From: Candidatus Omnitrophota bacterium | Lineage (GTDB): Bacteria; Omnitrophota; Gorgyraeia; Zapsychrales; Zapsychraceae | DNA: 64,000 nucleotides | Assembly (NCBI GenBank): GCA_020632495.1 | Contig: JACKFL010000005.1 | Span: 1 to 64,000 of the forward strand | Direction of reading: 5' to 3' | Part shown: positions 48,109-57,364 of the stretch, in pieces | Numbering within the stretch: position 1 is the stretch's first letter | How the letters are laid out: each line of letters starts with the position of its first letter | Position numbers and translations under genes: made by a program | Notes under the pieces: generated by a model | Database searches by the model: none | Seen by the model: the letters and a program-made list of their open reading frames with translations, nothing else | What the model was told of the DNA's origin: nothing

Positions 48109-48417
48109 TCACTTCAACCAGCTGTCGATAGGATCCGGGGTAATGCCGCGTTTGTCCATCTCCCGGTGGAGATAAATAATGAAGCGCAACAGCTGCTTGC
48201 GTTTTTCGTATTCTTTGGCGTTGGAAAACCCCGCTCCCCGATGAAATTCAGCGCTGGCCTTCTCTTCGATTTTGGCCTCGAGAAATGTGCTCTTCAGATC
48301 TTCGTCCGACAGGGCACTGACTTCCACTTCCGAGAGCATCTTGAGGTTATACAGGAACGCCTCGCTCGGGCCGGTCCAGCACAGGAGCAATATCAGGAGT
48401 ACTGCCATTCGTTTCAT
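48109..48417 (-). CDS. Small secreted hypothetical protein
   Basis: The 102-aa protein starts MKRMAVLLILLLCWTGPSEA, a signal peptide, followed by a short charged helical domain with SEVEVSALSDEDLKSTFLEA and KEYEKRKQLLRFIIYLHREM. No domain recognised. It has an AAAGGAT site and a TTGAAC-N17-TATAAT promoter upstream, divergent from comF. Confidence 0.7.
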   Translation of the reverse strand: MKRMAVLLILLLCWTGPSEAFLYNLKMLSEVEVSALSDEDLKSTFLEAKIEEKASAEFHRGAGFSNAKEYEKRKQLLRFIIYLHREMDKRGITPDPIDSWLK

Positions 48418-48438
48418 AAAGATCCTTTGTTGGATGAT

Positions 48439-48467
48439 ATTATATCGGTAAGATTTGGGCTGTTCAA
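48439..48467 (-). promoter_or_regulatory. Promoter TTGAAC-N17-TATAAT of the secreted 102-aa gene
   Basis: -35 at 48462-48467 and -10 at 48439-48444 on the minus strand. Unlike the neighbouring comF promoter, this one gives a leader with a ribosome binding site. Confidence 0.75.
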
Positions 48468-48488
48468 GCAATCATTGATCCGGAAACT

Positions 48489-48517
48489 TTGACACCCCCG
48501 GGGGCGGGTGCTAGAAT
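48489..48517 (+). promoter_or_regulatory. Leaderless comF promoter TTGACA-N17-TAGAAT
   Basis: The -35 box TTGACA (48489-48494) is exact consensus, with a 17-nt spacer and TAGAAT (48512-48517). The comF ATG follows 6 nt later, so transcription should start at the A of ATG. The spacer carries the palindrome CCCCCGGGGG. Confidence 0.85.
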
Positions 48518-48523
48518 ACCGCC

Positions 48524-49249
48524 ATGCTCAGGTCGCTGTTACACGGATTTCAGGACCTGGTTTATCCCCCGTTATGTATCCAATGCCGCTCATCCCCCCT
48601 CGAAGACCGCCCGTTCGCCGGGCTGTGCCCGGACTGTATCCGTCGCATCCCGTTGAACAACCCGCCTTTTTGTGTGACATGCGGCCGCCATCAGGATGAT
48701 GCCTATCCGCCGCCCCGCTGCCGCCATTGCCGCGAGCAGCCGCCGGCCTTCGATTTTGCCTGGGGGGCCTGCCGCTATACACCGTATGTACGCGGCCTGC
48801 TGCACCAGTTCAAATTCCGGCAACGGACCTACCTGAGGCACGCCTTTGTGGCTCGCATGCTAGATTATGCGGCGCACTACAATCTCGACATCGACCAGTT
48901 TGATGCCATCGTCCCCATGCCTCTGGCTCCGGCCCGGCTGCGGGAACGCGGCTACAACCAGGCCCAGCTCCTGGCTGAGCCCCTGGCCCGCCTCTTCGGT
49001 AAACCCTTGTGGCGCAAAGTTATTGTGAAATCACGCATGACCGCCCCCCAGTCCAGTCTGGGCCGAAAAGAACGCTTTACAAATGTCAGGGGGGCTTTTA
49101 GAATAAATCCTTCCGAAAGAATTTCCGGGGCAAACATTCTGATCATCGACGATCTGCTGACAACCGGAGCCACGGCCGCCGCCGCCGCGCATGCCGCCAA
49201 ATCAGCCGGAGCCGGCACCGTTGCCGTCCTAACCCTTGCCATAGCCTGA
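48524..49249 (+). CDS. comF: ComF family phosphoribosyltransferase-like protein
   Basis: The 241-aa protein has an N-terminal region with Cys pairs (LCIQC, LCPDCIRRI, CVTCGRHQDDAYPPPRCRHC, zinc-ribbon-like) and a C-terminal type I phosphoribosyltransferase domain with the PRPP loop ILIIDDLLTTGATAAAA and FDAIVPMPLAPARLRERGYN. ComF takes part in natural DNA uptake in Bacillus and Haemophilus. It leads into lptF (14 nt) and lptG. There is no Shine-Dalgarno, and the promoter geometry predicts a leaderless mRNA. Confidence 0.93.
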   Translation: MLRSLLHGFQDLVYPPLCIQCRSSPLEDRPFAGLCPDCIRRIPLNNPPFCVTCGRHQDDAYPPPRCRHCREQPPAFDFAWGACRYTPYVRGLLHQFKFRQRTYLRHAFVARMLDYAAHYNLDIDQFDAIVPMPLAPARLRERGYNQAQLLAEPLARLFGKPLWRKVIVKSRMTAPQSSLGRKERFTNVRGAFRINPSERISGANILIIDDLLTTGATAAAAAHAAKSAGAGTVAVLTLAIA

Positions 49250-49263
49250 GGCTGTCCGATCCG

Positions 49264-50349
49264 ATGAGAATTCTGAGAAATTATATCCTCAAAGAGTGCC
49301 TGGTCCCCTTTATCATCTCCATGCTGCTGCTCAACAGCGTGTTCCTGCTGGGCAGCCTCGTCCGATTGACCAATCTCGTCATCAATAAAGGCGTGGCCCT
49401 CTCCACGATCGGGGAGGCTTTTCTCTGGTATATACCGATGCTGGTCGGCTACACCCTGCCGATCGCCTGCATGATCAGCATCATCATCGCCTTCAGCCGG
49501 ATGTCGGCGGACAATGAGATTATCGCCATTCGCGCCAGCGGTGTGCATCTGGGACGGATCCTCTTTGCCATCTGCGTCCTGGGGGTGCTGATGAGCCTGG
49601 TGGCTTTTATCTTTAACGACCGGATCGTTCCGCACGCGCATCACCGACAGCGGGTCCTGCTCAAACAGCTGGGGGTCAAAAATCCCACGGCCCTGTTGGA
49701 ACCCGGCATGTTCGTGGATGCCTTCGAAGGTCAGATCCTCTTCATCCATAAAATCGACGGCAACAAATTTTACAATATCACCATCTACCAGCCGCAGGAG
49801 GACGGTCCGACACGGACGATTATCGCGCGACAGGGAGAATTCACGCCGATCCCCGGGACCGACAAGATCAAGCTCAAGCTGATCGACGGGACCAGTGACG
49901 AGCCGGGCGGCGAGAATTCCAACAGCTTCTACAAGCTTAACTTCGATACTTACTTCATGACGCTGGATTTCTCCAAGAAAGACGATAAAATCAAAAAGAA
50001 ACCGAAAAGCATGTCGCTCAAGGAACTTCGGGCCGAGCAGGAAAGGCTGGAGCGATTGATGATCGAAGACTCCCGGATCCGGACCGAGTTCTATAAGAAG
50101 ATCACCTGGTCCTTTGCCCCCTTCTTCTTTATGGTGCTCGGATTTCCGATCGCGGTAATCACCCACCGGCGGGAAAAGTCGGCCAATATTCTGCTGGCCG
50201 TGATGTGCGTGGTGATTTATTATTTACTGACCCTCGGCTGCGAGGCGCTTGCCTCCAAGGGGGGTATGGACCCGGCATGGATCATGTGGATGCCGGATAT
50301 CGTGGCCGGTTTGGCCGCCTTGATCCTTAATTACCGATGCGTATCCTAG
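49264..50349 (+). CDS. lptF: LptF-type permease of the LPS export machine
   Basis: The 361-aa protein has the YjgP/YjgQ layout: an N-terminal group of three helices (about 10-120, MRILRNYILKECLVPFIISM and LPIACMISIIIAFSRMSADN), a periplasmic beta-jellyroll domain (about 125-265) and three C-terminal helices (ITWSFAPFFFMVLGFPIAVI). LptF and LptG form the inner-membrane channel that, with LptB ATPase, pulls LPS out of the membrane. It overlaps lptG by 13 nt. Confidence 0.92.
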   Translation: MRILRNYILKECLVPFIISMLLLNSVFLLGSLVRLTNLVINKGVALSTIGEAFLWYIPMLVGYTLPIACMISIIIAFSRMSADNEIIAIRASGVHLGRILFAICVLGVLMSLVAFIFNDRIVPHAHHRQRVLLKQLGVKNPTALLEPGMFVDAFEGQILFIHKIDGNKFYNITIYQPQEDGPTRTIIARQGEFTPIPGTDKIKLKLIDGTSDEPGGENSNSFYKLNFDTYFMTLDFSKKDDKIKKKPKSMSLKELRAEQERLERLMIEDSRIRTEFYKKITWSFAPFFFMVLGFPIAVITHRREKSANILLAVMCVVIYYLLTLGCEALASKGGMDPAWIMWMPDIVAGLAALILNYRCVS

Positions 50350-51449
50350 AATCCTACATCATGAAATCGATCGTGCGGAACTTCGCGCTGATGTTCATCA
50401 TCTTCACGCTGTTGTTCATCCTGATCGACAGTACCAGTAAGCTGGACGAATTTATCGAGCATGAGGTTTCGATACAAATTATCCTCCGCTATTATCTGGC
50501 ATACATCCCGATGATCCTGGTGGAAACGTCTTATATCGCCTGCCTGATCGCGGTTATGGTCGCGTTCGGCGGGATGACGAATTCTAACGAATTGATCGCG
50601 ATGCGGTCCAGCGGTCTGAGCTTTTGGCAAATTACCCGCCCGGCCCTGTGCTTCGGACTGATGATCTCGATACTGGTCTTCTGGATCAATGAGCGCTTCG
50701 TGCCCGAGTCCTATCAGACAACCCGTGAAATCAAGCAGGAAAACATGATGATTGAATCGGACGTGCGCCGCCGCAAACAGGAAAGCGTAAAGAATCTTAC
50801 CTTCTACGGTCTGAACAACCGGTTGTTTTATGTCAGCCGCATGGACCCCAGCACCAACGAGCTGTTCGGGATCACCATCATCGAATACGATGACAACGCC
50901 CGCATCCGGCAAAAGATTGTCGCCCTGGAAGGCAAATGGGCGAATCCGGTCTGGAAATTCTACACCTGCAACATCACCACCTACGGTGAGGCCGGCATAT
51001 CCCAGCCGCTCAAGGTCAAAGTCTATAAAGAAAAGTTAATGGATATAAAGGAAGATCCCGAAGACTTTTTGCGTCAACGGGTGAAGGTGTCCTCAATGAA
51101 CATGCGGGAACTCAGCGAATACATCGACCGTTTCTCCTCGAGCGGAGCCACCCGCGCGATCAATAACCTGCGGGTCGATCTGCATCAAAAGATGGCCTTC
51201 CCGTGGCAGAATTTCGTGGTCATTTTCCTCGGCCTGCCCTTCGCTCTGATGACCAAGAGCCGCAAAGGCATGACCTTCTTTTCGGTCTTTATCGCCATGG
51301 CCGTGTCGTTTGCCTACTACGTCCTGACCGCCGTCTTCTTCGCCTTCGGTAAAGGCGGTCTGCTGCCTCCGCCGATGGCCGCCTGGCTCCCGCCGGCACT
51401 GTTTCTGGGCATCGGCCTGATTGTTATCGAATATAATTTCGGAAGATAA
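50337..51449 (+). CDS. lptG: LptG-type permease of the LPS export machine
   Basis: The 370-aa protein has the same two-bundle layout as LptF: MRILESYIMKSIVRNFALMF, LIAVMVAFGGMTNSNELIAMRSSG (the segment binding LptB), a periplasmic jellyroll, and C-terminal helices with FPWQNFVVIFLGLPFALMTK. Its presence supports an LPS-bearing outer membrane. It is convergent with the giant secreted gene, leaving 11 nt. Confidence 0.92.
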   Translation: MRILESYIMKSIVRNFALMFIIFTLLFILIDSTSKLDEFIEHEVSIQIILRYYLAYIPMILVETSYIACLIAVMVAFGGMTNSNELIAMRSSGLSFWQITRPALCFGLMISILVFWINERFVPESYQTTREIKQENMMIESDVRRRKQESVKNLTFYGLNNRLFYVSRMDPSTNELFGITIIEYDDNARIRQKIVALEGKWANPVWKFYTCNITTYGEAGISQPLKVKVYKEKLMDIKEDPEDFLRQRVKVSSMNMRELSEYIDRFSSSGATRAINNLRVDLHQKMAFPWQNFVVIFLGLPFALMTKSRKGMTFFSVFIAMAVSFAYYVLTAVFFAFGKGGLLPPPMAAWLPPALFLGIGLIVIEYNFGR

Positions 51450-51460
51450 ATACGGCGACA

Positions 51461-54400
51461 CTACCGCCGTGCCAATGGAGATCCCGGCCGTGTGACAAGA
51501 CGTTGCTCCGCCGGTTCCGGTCCATCCGGTGACAGGCCCAAGGTCAGCGGGATGTTGACCGGCGTTACGTTGATGATCACCGGATAGAAGCCTTCAAAAT
51601 CCGCGCGGATGGTGTCAAGCGGTTGCTCGGTGACCGGCAGAGGGACCCCGTTCGGATCGCGTTTAATCTGCAAATCCAGCCAGCCGGAACTCAAGTCGAT
51701 CCCCCCGACATCATTTTCGTTCGTTGTCCGCCCTACTTTATTGAGTAACGCCTGGTCATCGGTGATGGTCTGGGGAGTGGCATCCGCCAGCGGTGCCTGC
51801 TGCTGTGTCCAATCGCGGATCAGCGCGCGTACCGCGTACGGCTTCTCCTGAATCCTTGTCCGCAGGCTGCCGGCGCGCATGCCGACAGCTGACATGAATC
51901 CGGATTGCGGCAGGGCCTCAATCCGTTCCCGCAACCGGCGCAAATTCACGATCGCGGGCATGGCCATCATGTTGAATCCCTGCATCGAACCCGACTGAAT
52001 ACCGTCGGCATCGTCAACTTCCACATTGCTGCCGTACGGCCGCCAGCGAAAGCGCTGGCTCCCGTTCATGTACGGTTCCAGGGTCTCCTCGGTGACAAGC
52101 TCGGCCAGCTGGTTCATATCATTGTGCAACAGCTCCACGGCGGTGTACATCATTTGGACGTCCTGGGAGAATCCTTCCCCATTCGAAAGGCGATGATTGA
52201 TCTGCCGGATCAAACCGTTGAGGCGCTTGTAGTTCATCGACAGCCAAATGATCATGCCGTGATAATTCCGGTGATAAATTTCGTACAAATCCGTCGACGG
52301 AATGATCCCGGCGATGCGGACCGGATGGCGGACCTCGCGGTCGGCGCCCTTTACGGTCGGAATACCGGTTTGCACCGATCCCTCCGTCATCCCGACACCG
52401 CCCAGGGCGACGTGCGTAAAGACCAAATCCAGACCGTGTTTTATCTCATCGGTGCGCACCCCATCCGCCGTGGAGGTGGCAAATATCAGCGGATTGGTGT
52501 CTGCCACACGGATCTGATCGCCGCTTGCGTCGAGGACCTTGGACTGGTAGACGAAATCACCCTGCGGGATTTGCGCCTCCAGGTATTCCCGGATGGAGGC
52601 GAGCAATTCGTCGTCACTTCCCTGATTGAAGGTGAAATCGGATCCGTAGTACTCCTGCGCGTCCGCCAGCATAGCCAAAACGAAACGCCGGCCGTCCGCG
52701 GTCCGTTTGATGCGCCAGCGGTACCATTCCATCAAGGCTTCGATCCGGTAATCCCGGGCGACGGAAGTGTTGAAAATATCGCGGGTCCCCACCCAATCGT
52801 CGATGAGCGCGGGGTTGACATGGATATCCGACGCCACCTTCTGACTGTCACTCAGCTTGTTTATAGCCTGCAACGCAAACGGCACGAGGTACTGGATCAA
52901 ATGGCTGTAGCGTCCATAGGCCTTGGAATTCGAAGCATCCTCCCAATCCAGCCGCGGATCATCGAACGCGGTCCCGGTATCCTTCGGACCGAGGAGTCCG
53001 GTGCGGTCCTGCGCCGAACTGAGATTCTGCGCGCGTTCGAGTACATAGCGGGCGACGCCGGTGATCGCTTCGGCGGCCGTGATGTCGCCCGTAACGGTCT
53101 GCTGCCAGTCGATATTATACTCCGGATGGTTCAGCATGGTCCCGGCAAACATCATCAGCAACAATTCCGTGTCCACGCGCGGTGATTCCAGACGGACGTC
53201 CAAGTGACGCTCGTCTTCGCTGCGAAAACGGATGTCGACCTCATGCGCGAGCTGCCCGTTGCGCACCAGCTTCAGCAACTGGTAAAACTGCGCGCGGACG
53301 ACGTCCGGCCGCAGATAACCCAGCAGTTCGCGCAGGATGATGATCACGTCTCCGCCGAAAGGCGTCAAATAATACGGTGACCCGGCGAGGATGGCGGCGT
53401 TGCGTGTTATCAGGAATTGTCCGTTATACAACAGGGTCCGCAACCGTTCCGCTTCAAAGAACGGGATGTCTTCGTACTGACGCAACGGATTCAGGGCTGC
53501 CTGCTTGTCGGCGTCCCGCTGACCGATTTGATCGGCCAGGGTTGAGATACGGCTGCGCAGCAACGCGATCCGGCGGCGTTGACGCTCGCCGACGCTGCGC
53601 TCGAGCATGTGCCTGCGCAGACTCTTCACCAGTCGTTGGTATCGCCGGCGTTGCTCCGCGGTGGCGGTGCCGAACCAGTCCTCTTCCCGCTGCTGCAGAT
53701 CCACGTAGTGTTCCAACACGGACACGTCGTACAATTCCTCCAGCCGCATATGGCCCAGATCCGTATGATCCGAATAAAGCCGTACGCGCAGCATCACATA
53801 GTCGACGTCCGGGTCTTTATGAATGACCACGTCGTTGCCTTCGTTCAACGCGATGGTGACCGAACCCGGCCGGAATCCCGTCTGATGCGAGTCGATCTCC
53901 ACCAGATAATTGTGCGTGTCGTGCAATCCGTCGGCGGTGCGCGGCTGGGCGGTGGCGCGAACGCGCGGCTCCCCGTTCTTGGTCCAGCGGCCCGCGCGAA
54001 TGTCGCGCCCCTCGTCCACAAATTGTTTGGTGTAGGCGGCCGCTGTAGGATCGGCGGGGCCGCTGCGTTTCTCATCCTTAATTGATTTTCCGCTGCCGAA
54101 TCTCAAATCCGAGATGACCAGCGAATTCAATCCGCCGAGATTGTCCAGCCGGATTACAAACTCATTGCCGGAGACGGAATGATCATCACGGGTCAATAAA
54201 TCAGGGCGGGCGAACATTTGATCGCCGGCTATATCGGGCAGTCCGATAATATCGTTCAACGCGGCCGTAAAGACGCGGCCGTCGGCAGAGCGCCCCTCAG
54301 GCGCGACGACATTAAAGGAGACCTTCCGGTTTCCCGTGGGGACGGCCAAATCAAAACTGTGCGCCGCCATATTCGAACCGCCGTTGACCTTCCACGTGGA

Positions 54401-55762
54401 GGCATGGCCGAAGTTACGGCCTTCCGGGTCTAATACGACCAGATTGTTCACGTCCCCGTGTTTGTCGGCGAGCCGCACCGGCTGAACTCTCCCGTCCGGG
54501 TAGAGCGCGCGCCGCACTGCCGCCAACCGCGCCGCCTCACTGTCCGGCGCCGGGTCTTCGGCGTTCATCGCCTGGTCGCCGTCCGTGGCCTCCACCTCCA
54601 AAAGCATGGCGGTGACCAAGCGGTCCCGTCCCGCATCCAGCCGTAATTGCCGTTGCTGTTCGTCGGTCAACAACGCCTTGTCGGTGGTCACCTCCACCGT
54701 GCGCCCCCGGTAAATCAAACCGCCGGAGAAATACCGGCGCGGCACGGTCTCCCGGCTCACCGGGTCCACGTCCTCGCGCACAAAGTCGTACACCCCTTTG
54801 CGAAAGGCCTCCAGATACTGCTGATAAATTTCTTCTGTCACCTGTTGCGGGTGATCGATATCCACGCCGCGGACCTTTTCGCGGTCCACGTAGATCCGGT
54901 TTAACAGACCGTCGCGCAGTTTACGCTTGTACCAGGTGGCCAGGATCATGGCGTCATATATCTGGCGCAGCGTCGCGAAGTGGCGGCCGTGATTCACCTC
55001 GCGTTCGATCTCGGGGATGATAATTTCGCGCACCATCTTCGCCGCGATATCCCCGTTTTGGGATTCCCCGGAAGAGACCGCGCCGGCATCCGGATTTGCA
55101 TACTCCGACGCTTGATAATCCGCCTCCAGCATCACCTTCAGATGCCGTTCCACCACGTACGCCCCCCCAGCCCGCTCATAAACAACAGCCTTGTCGGGGA
55201 CGATCCAAACCTTATGGAATGTTTGACCGGGAACGGCCGTGGTTCCATACGTACGCAGCGTACGCTCATGGACCCGTTGCCAGAATGTCCGTCCCAATTC
55301 CTCTTCGGGATACATCAGGGAAGCCGACAACTGCTTCAACAAATAATCCTGCTCCAACAGGTCCCGGCCCATCGCGGTAGCACCGAGACCGGAGGATATG
55401 ACCCGCCCTTCCTCATACGGAGACAGGTTGACCCACAGGTGATCTTCCGGGATCGTCAATGCGGCCAAGAAGTATTTGATCAGCTTCCCCGCCTCGTCCT
55501 TGAAGGCATCGGCATTCAAATCGGCTTCGCCGCTGTTGATAATAAAGTCAAATTCCAGGGGATTTTCGGGATGGATGCGAAGTCCGCGCAGCCCGGGTGA
55601 CCGGTAGGTCTCGGAAGGCTGGACCATTTGTCCCGGACGCGGCAGTCCCTGGACAGCCCCCGCGGGCAGACTCCCGGTGAGCACAAAGAGGATCGCGGTA
55701 AGGCCGCTCACGGCCCGGCGCCATAGACTTACTCGCTGTTGGCAGATCGAGGATAAGAACAT
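51461..55762 (-). CDS. Giant secreted protein of the Omnitrophota-type family
   Basis: The 1433-aa protein has a signal peptide (hydrophobic about 15-37, cut near SLPAGAVQG). An N-terminal block (about 60-240) includes LLEQDYLLKQLSASLMYPEE, TYGTTAVPGQTFHKVWIVPD and KAVVYERAGGAYVVERHLKV, which I know from very large exported proteins of Omnitrophota. The rest alternates beta-rich parts (SVTIALNEGNDVVIHKDPDV, LDNLGGLNSLVISDLRFG), a helical region (about 695-770) and a C-terminal part ending with a Pro-rich segment. No enzyme signature is evident, and no anchor is seen. The promoter region upstream contains the palindrome AACCA-AC-TGGTT at 55851-55862. A cell-surface or predatory/adhesive function is speculation. 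Confidence 0.85.
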   Translation of the reverse strand: MFLSSICQQRVSLWRRAVSGLTAILFVLTGSLPAGAVQGLPRPGQMVQPSETYRSPGLRGLRIHPENPLEFDFIINSGEADLNADAFKDEAGKLIKYFLAALTIPEDHLWVNLSPYEEGRVISSGLGATAMGRDLLEQDYLLKQLSASLMYPEEELGRTFWQRVHERTLRTYGTTAVPGQTFHKVWIVPDKAVVYERAGGAYVVERHLKVMLEADYQASEYANPDAGAVSSGESQNGDIAAKMVREIIIPEIEREVNHGRHFATLRQIYDAMILATWYKRKLRDGLLNRIYVDREKVRGVDIDHPQQVTEEIYQQYLEAFRKGVYDFVREDVDPVSRETVPRRYFSGGLIYRGRTVEVTTDKALLTDEQQRQLRLDAGRDRLVTAMLLEVEATDGDQAMNAEDPAPDSEAARLAAVRRALYPDGRVQPVRLADKHGDVNNLVVLDPEGRNFGHASTWKVNGGSNMAAHSFDLAVPTGNRKVSFNVVAPEGRSADGRVFTAALNDIIGLPDIAGDQMFARPDLLTRDDHSVSGNEFVIRLDNLGGLNSLVISDLRFGSGKSIKDEKRSGPADPTAAAYTKQFVDEGRDIRAGRWTKNGEPRVRATAQPRTADGLHDTHNYLVEIDSHQTGFRPGSVTIALNEGNDVVIHKDPDVDYVMLRVRLYSDHTDLGHMRLEELYDVSVLEHYVDLQQREEDWFGTATAEQRRRYQRLVKSLRRHMLERSVGERQRRRIALLRSRISTLADQIGQRDADKQAALNPLRQYEDIPFFEAERLRTLLYNGQFLITRNAAILAGSPYYLTPFGGDVIIILRELLGYLRPDVVRAQFYQLLKLVRNGQLAHEVDIRFRSEDERHLDVRLESPRVDTELLLMMFAGTMLNHPEYNIDWQQTVTGDITAAEAITGVARYVLERAQNLSSAQDRTGLLGPKDTGTAFDDPRLDWEDASNSKAYGRYSHLIQYLVPFALQAINKLSDSQKVASDIHVNPALIDDWVGTRDIFNTSVARDYRIEALMEWYRWRIKRTADGRRFVLAMLADAQEYYGSDFTFNQGSDDELLASIREYLEAQIPQGDFVYQSKVLDASGDQIRVADTNPLIFATSTADGVRTDEIKHGLDLVFTHVALGGVGMTEGSVQTGIPTVKGADREVRHPVRIAGIIPSTDLYEIYHRNYHGMIIWLSMNYKRLNGLIRQINHRLSNGEGFSQDVQMMYTAVELLHNDMNQLAELVTEETLEPYMNGSQRFRWRPYGSNVEVDDADGIQSGSMQGFNMMAMPAIVNLRRLRERIEALPQSGFMSAVGMRAGSLRTRIQEKPYAVRALIRDWTQQQAPLADATPQTITDDQALLNKVGRTTNENDVGGIDLSSGWLDLQIKRDPNGVPLPVTEQPLDTIRADFEGFYPVIINVTPVNIPLTLGLSPDGPEPAEQRLVTRPGSPLARR

Positions 55763-55938
55763 AAGCCCCTGCTGTTCAATTGCTTATGTTAACTAAATAA
55801 TTTCGGAAATACTAAAGTCCTGCGTCGATTGGGGAATATGCTAGGCGGGAAACCAACTGGTTCTGATTAAGTAGTAATAGTATATCATAATAGTCATATA
55901 TATCAAATAAAGAGGTCAGCGGATTGACCGGACGGCCG
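55763..55938. other. AT-rich intergenic region with palindrome
   Basis: This 176-nt gap lies between the giant gene and the PAP2 fusion gene on the same strand. It holds the perfect palindrome AACCAACTGGTT (55851-55862) and long A/T stretches with several TATAAT-like words, and probably the promoter of the giant gene. No gene or riboswitch could be supported. Confidence 0.5.
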
Positions 55939-57321
55939 TCACCGCATATCGGGCCCTCCTCCCCGGATCCGCTGGTAACGGATATTGTCACCAATATACA
56001 GGTAGATGATCACCAACAGGAAGGCAAAACCGATCATATACCCGCCGATCACGTCCGTGGCGAAATGCACGCCGATGTAAATCCGCGCCAGACCGATGGT
56101 GAGGATCAGCAACATCGAAACATACGCGATCACGCAACGCATCAGAAATGGGATGTTGCGGGCATAGAACATCGACAGGATAATAAACCCGTAAAAGATC
56201 GTGAAGAAGACGGTATGTCCGCTGGGAAAGCTGGAATTATGCACGCTCTGGTAGACCGCGACCATGTCCGCGGTCGGCCGCGGGCGTCCGACCGCGTATT
56301 TGATGGCGCCCGCCATGACATTGGCCACCGCGACAAAAAACAAAAAGAGCACCTCCCGCCTGTTATGCGTGATGTAAAACAATAACGCCGCCAACACGAA
56401 CGACATCACCCGGACCGGAGCGTCCCCCAAGAAACTCACAATTTTCATCAACTGCAACCAGAACGCGAAGTAGGTCTCGTGTTGAAAACCGCGGGTGATA
56501 TACAAATCCGGCGCCCACACCGGATAGCTCTTGATGTGCAGTACCAGTCCGGTGAAGAATAACAACGTCACAAAACAGAGCGAGACAAAGATCTTCTCGC
56601 CGTTGGCATCGAATTCCTTTTCGATCAAGGGGCGCAGGCTTTTGGCCTCACGGATTTCAGGGAGGAAGAACCACGCGCCGGCCAGCGTGTAAGATACCGT
56701 GACCACCAGCAGTTCTATAAATTCTCCCAGCAATTCCTGATGGCCGAACAGTTTCGCGTCAATGAGGATCTCGACCAGCAAAGTGACCGCCACCGCCGAC
56801 ACCAGCGATAACCGTTCGAGCTTGAACCAGGACAGTCTGATCTGAAAGTAATCGGGCAGCCACAGCCATGACCTGAGGACCGGTACAAACCGGGGAACGC
56901 GCCGCGTGTAGCGGGCGTATTTTTGATCGAAGCGTTTGGCAAGACGCTGTTCTTCCGCTGTGATATCGGGAATGAAGACGGACATCCATATCAACAGAAA
57001 AAACAGGCACCAGGAAATATGCAGGAACAGACTGACGACCCCGGCCACGACGAATAACGTGCCCAGGAACTTGGGGTGACGCACGAAGCGGTACGGCCCT
57101 TCGGTGACCAGGTTCTCTCCGCCCTGCGCCCGCTGCAAGAGATACCCGCTGGCCGCGATGCGCATAATAAATCCCAGCGCGATGAGTCCGATGCCCAGGA
57201 TATCCAGACATTCCTCGAGAAATTCCTGGTCCCACGGATGCAGCAGCAGACGTGTTATCAGGAACGCACAGAGCAGTCCCAAGAAAAAGAATTGCCTGCG
57301 TCGGTAAACGGTTCGTTTCAA
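55939..57321 (-). CDS. Fusion of an isoprenylcysteine/phospholipid methyltransferase-like domain with a PAP2 phosphatase
   Basis: The 460-aa membrane protein starts at a TTG behind AAGGAT. Residues about 10-150 have the ICMT/PEMT motif GENLVTEGPYRFVRHPKFLG and RLAKRFDQKYARYTRRVPRF; these membrane enzymes methylate small thiols or lipids using S-adenosylmethionine. The C-terminal half (about 255-450) is a PAP2 phosphatase with KYAVGRPRPTAD, SFPSGHTVFFTIFYG and the ARIYIGVHFATDV motif. PAP2 enzymes remove phosphate from lipids such as undecaprenyl diphosphate. Fusion suggests action on one lipid substrate, but which is unknown. Confidence 0.85.
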   Translation of the reverse strand: MKRTVYRRRQFFFLGLLCAFLITRLLLHPWDQEFLEECLDILGIGLIALGFIMRIAASGYLLQRAQGGENLVTEGPYRFVRHPKFLGTLFVVAGVVSLFLHISWCLFFLLIWMSVFIPDITAEEQRLAKRFDQKYARYTRRVPRFVPVLRSWLWLPDYFQIRLSWFKLERLSLVSAVAVTLLVEILIDAKLFGHQELLGEFIELLVVTVSYTLAGAWFFLPEIREAKSLRPLIEKEFDANGEKIFVSLCFVTLLFFTGLVLHIKSYPVWAPDLYITRGFQHETYFAFWLQLMKIVSFLGDAPVRVMSFVLAALLFYITHNRREVLFLFFVAVANVMAGAIKYAVGRPRPTADMVAVYQSVHNSSFPSGHTVFFTIFYGFIILSMFYARNIPFLMRCVIAYVSMLLILTIGLARIYIGVHFATDVIGGYMIGFAFLLVIIYLYIGDNIRYQRIRGGGPDMR

Positions 57322-57364
57322 ATGACGGTATCCTTACCGGCCGCGGATCGCCATCGGTCCCGGC

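Noticed and set aside
55763..55938. Possible c-di-GMP riboswitch upstream of the giant gene
   Set aside because: A few words resemble GEMM fragments but the conserved stems and the GNRA loop are absent.
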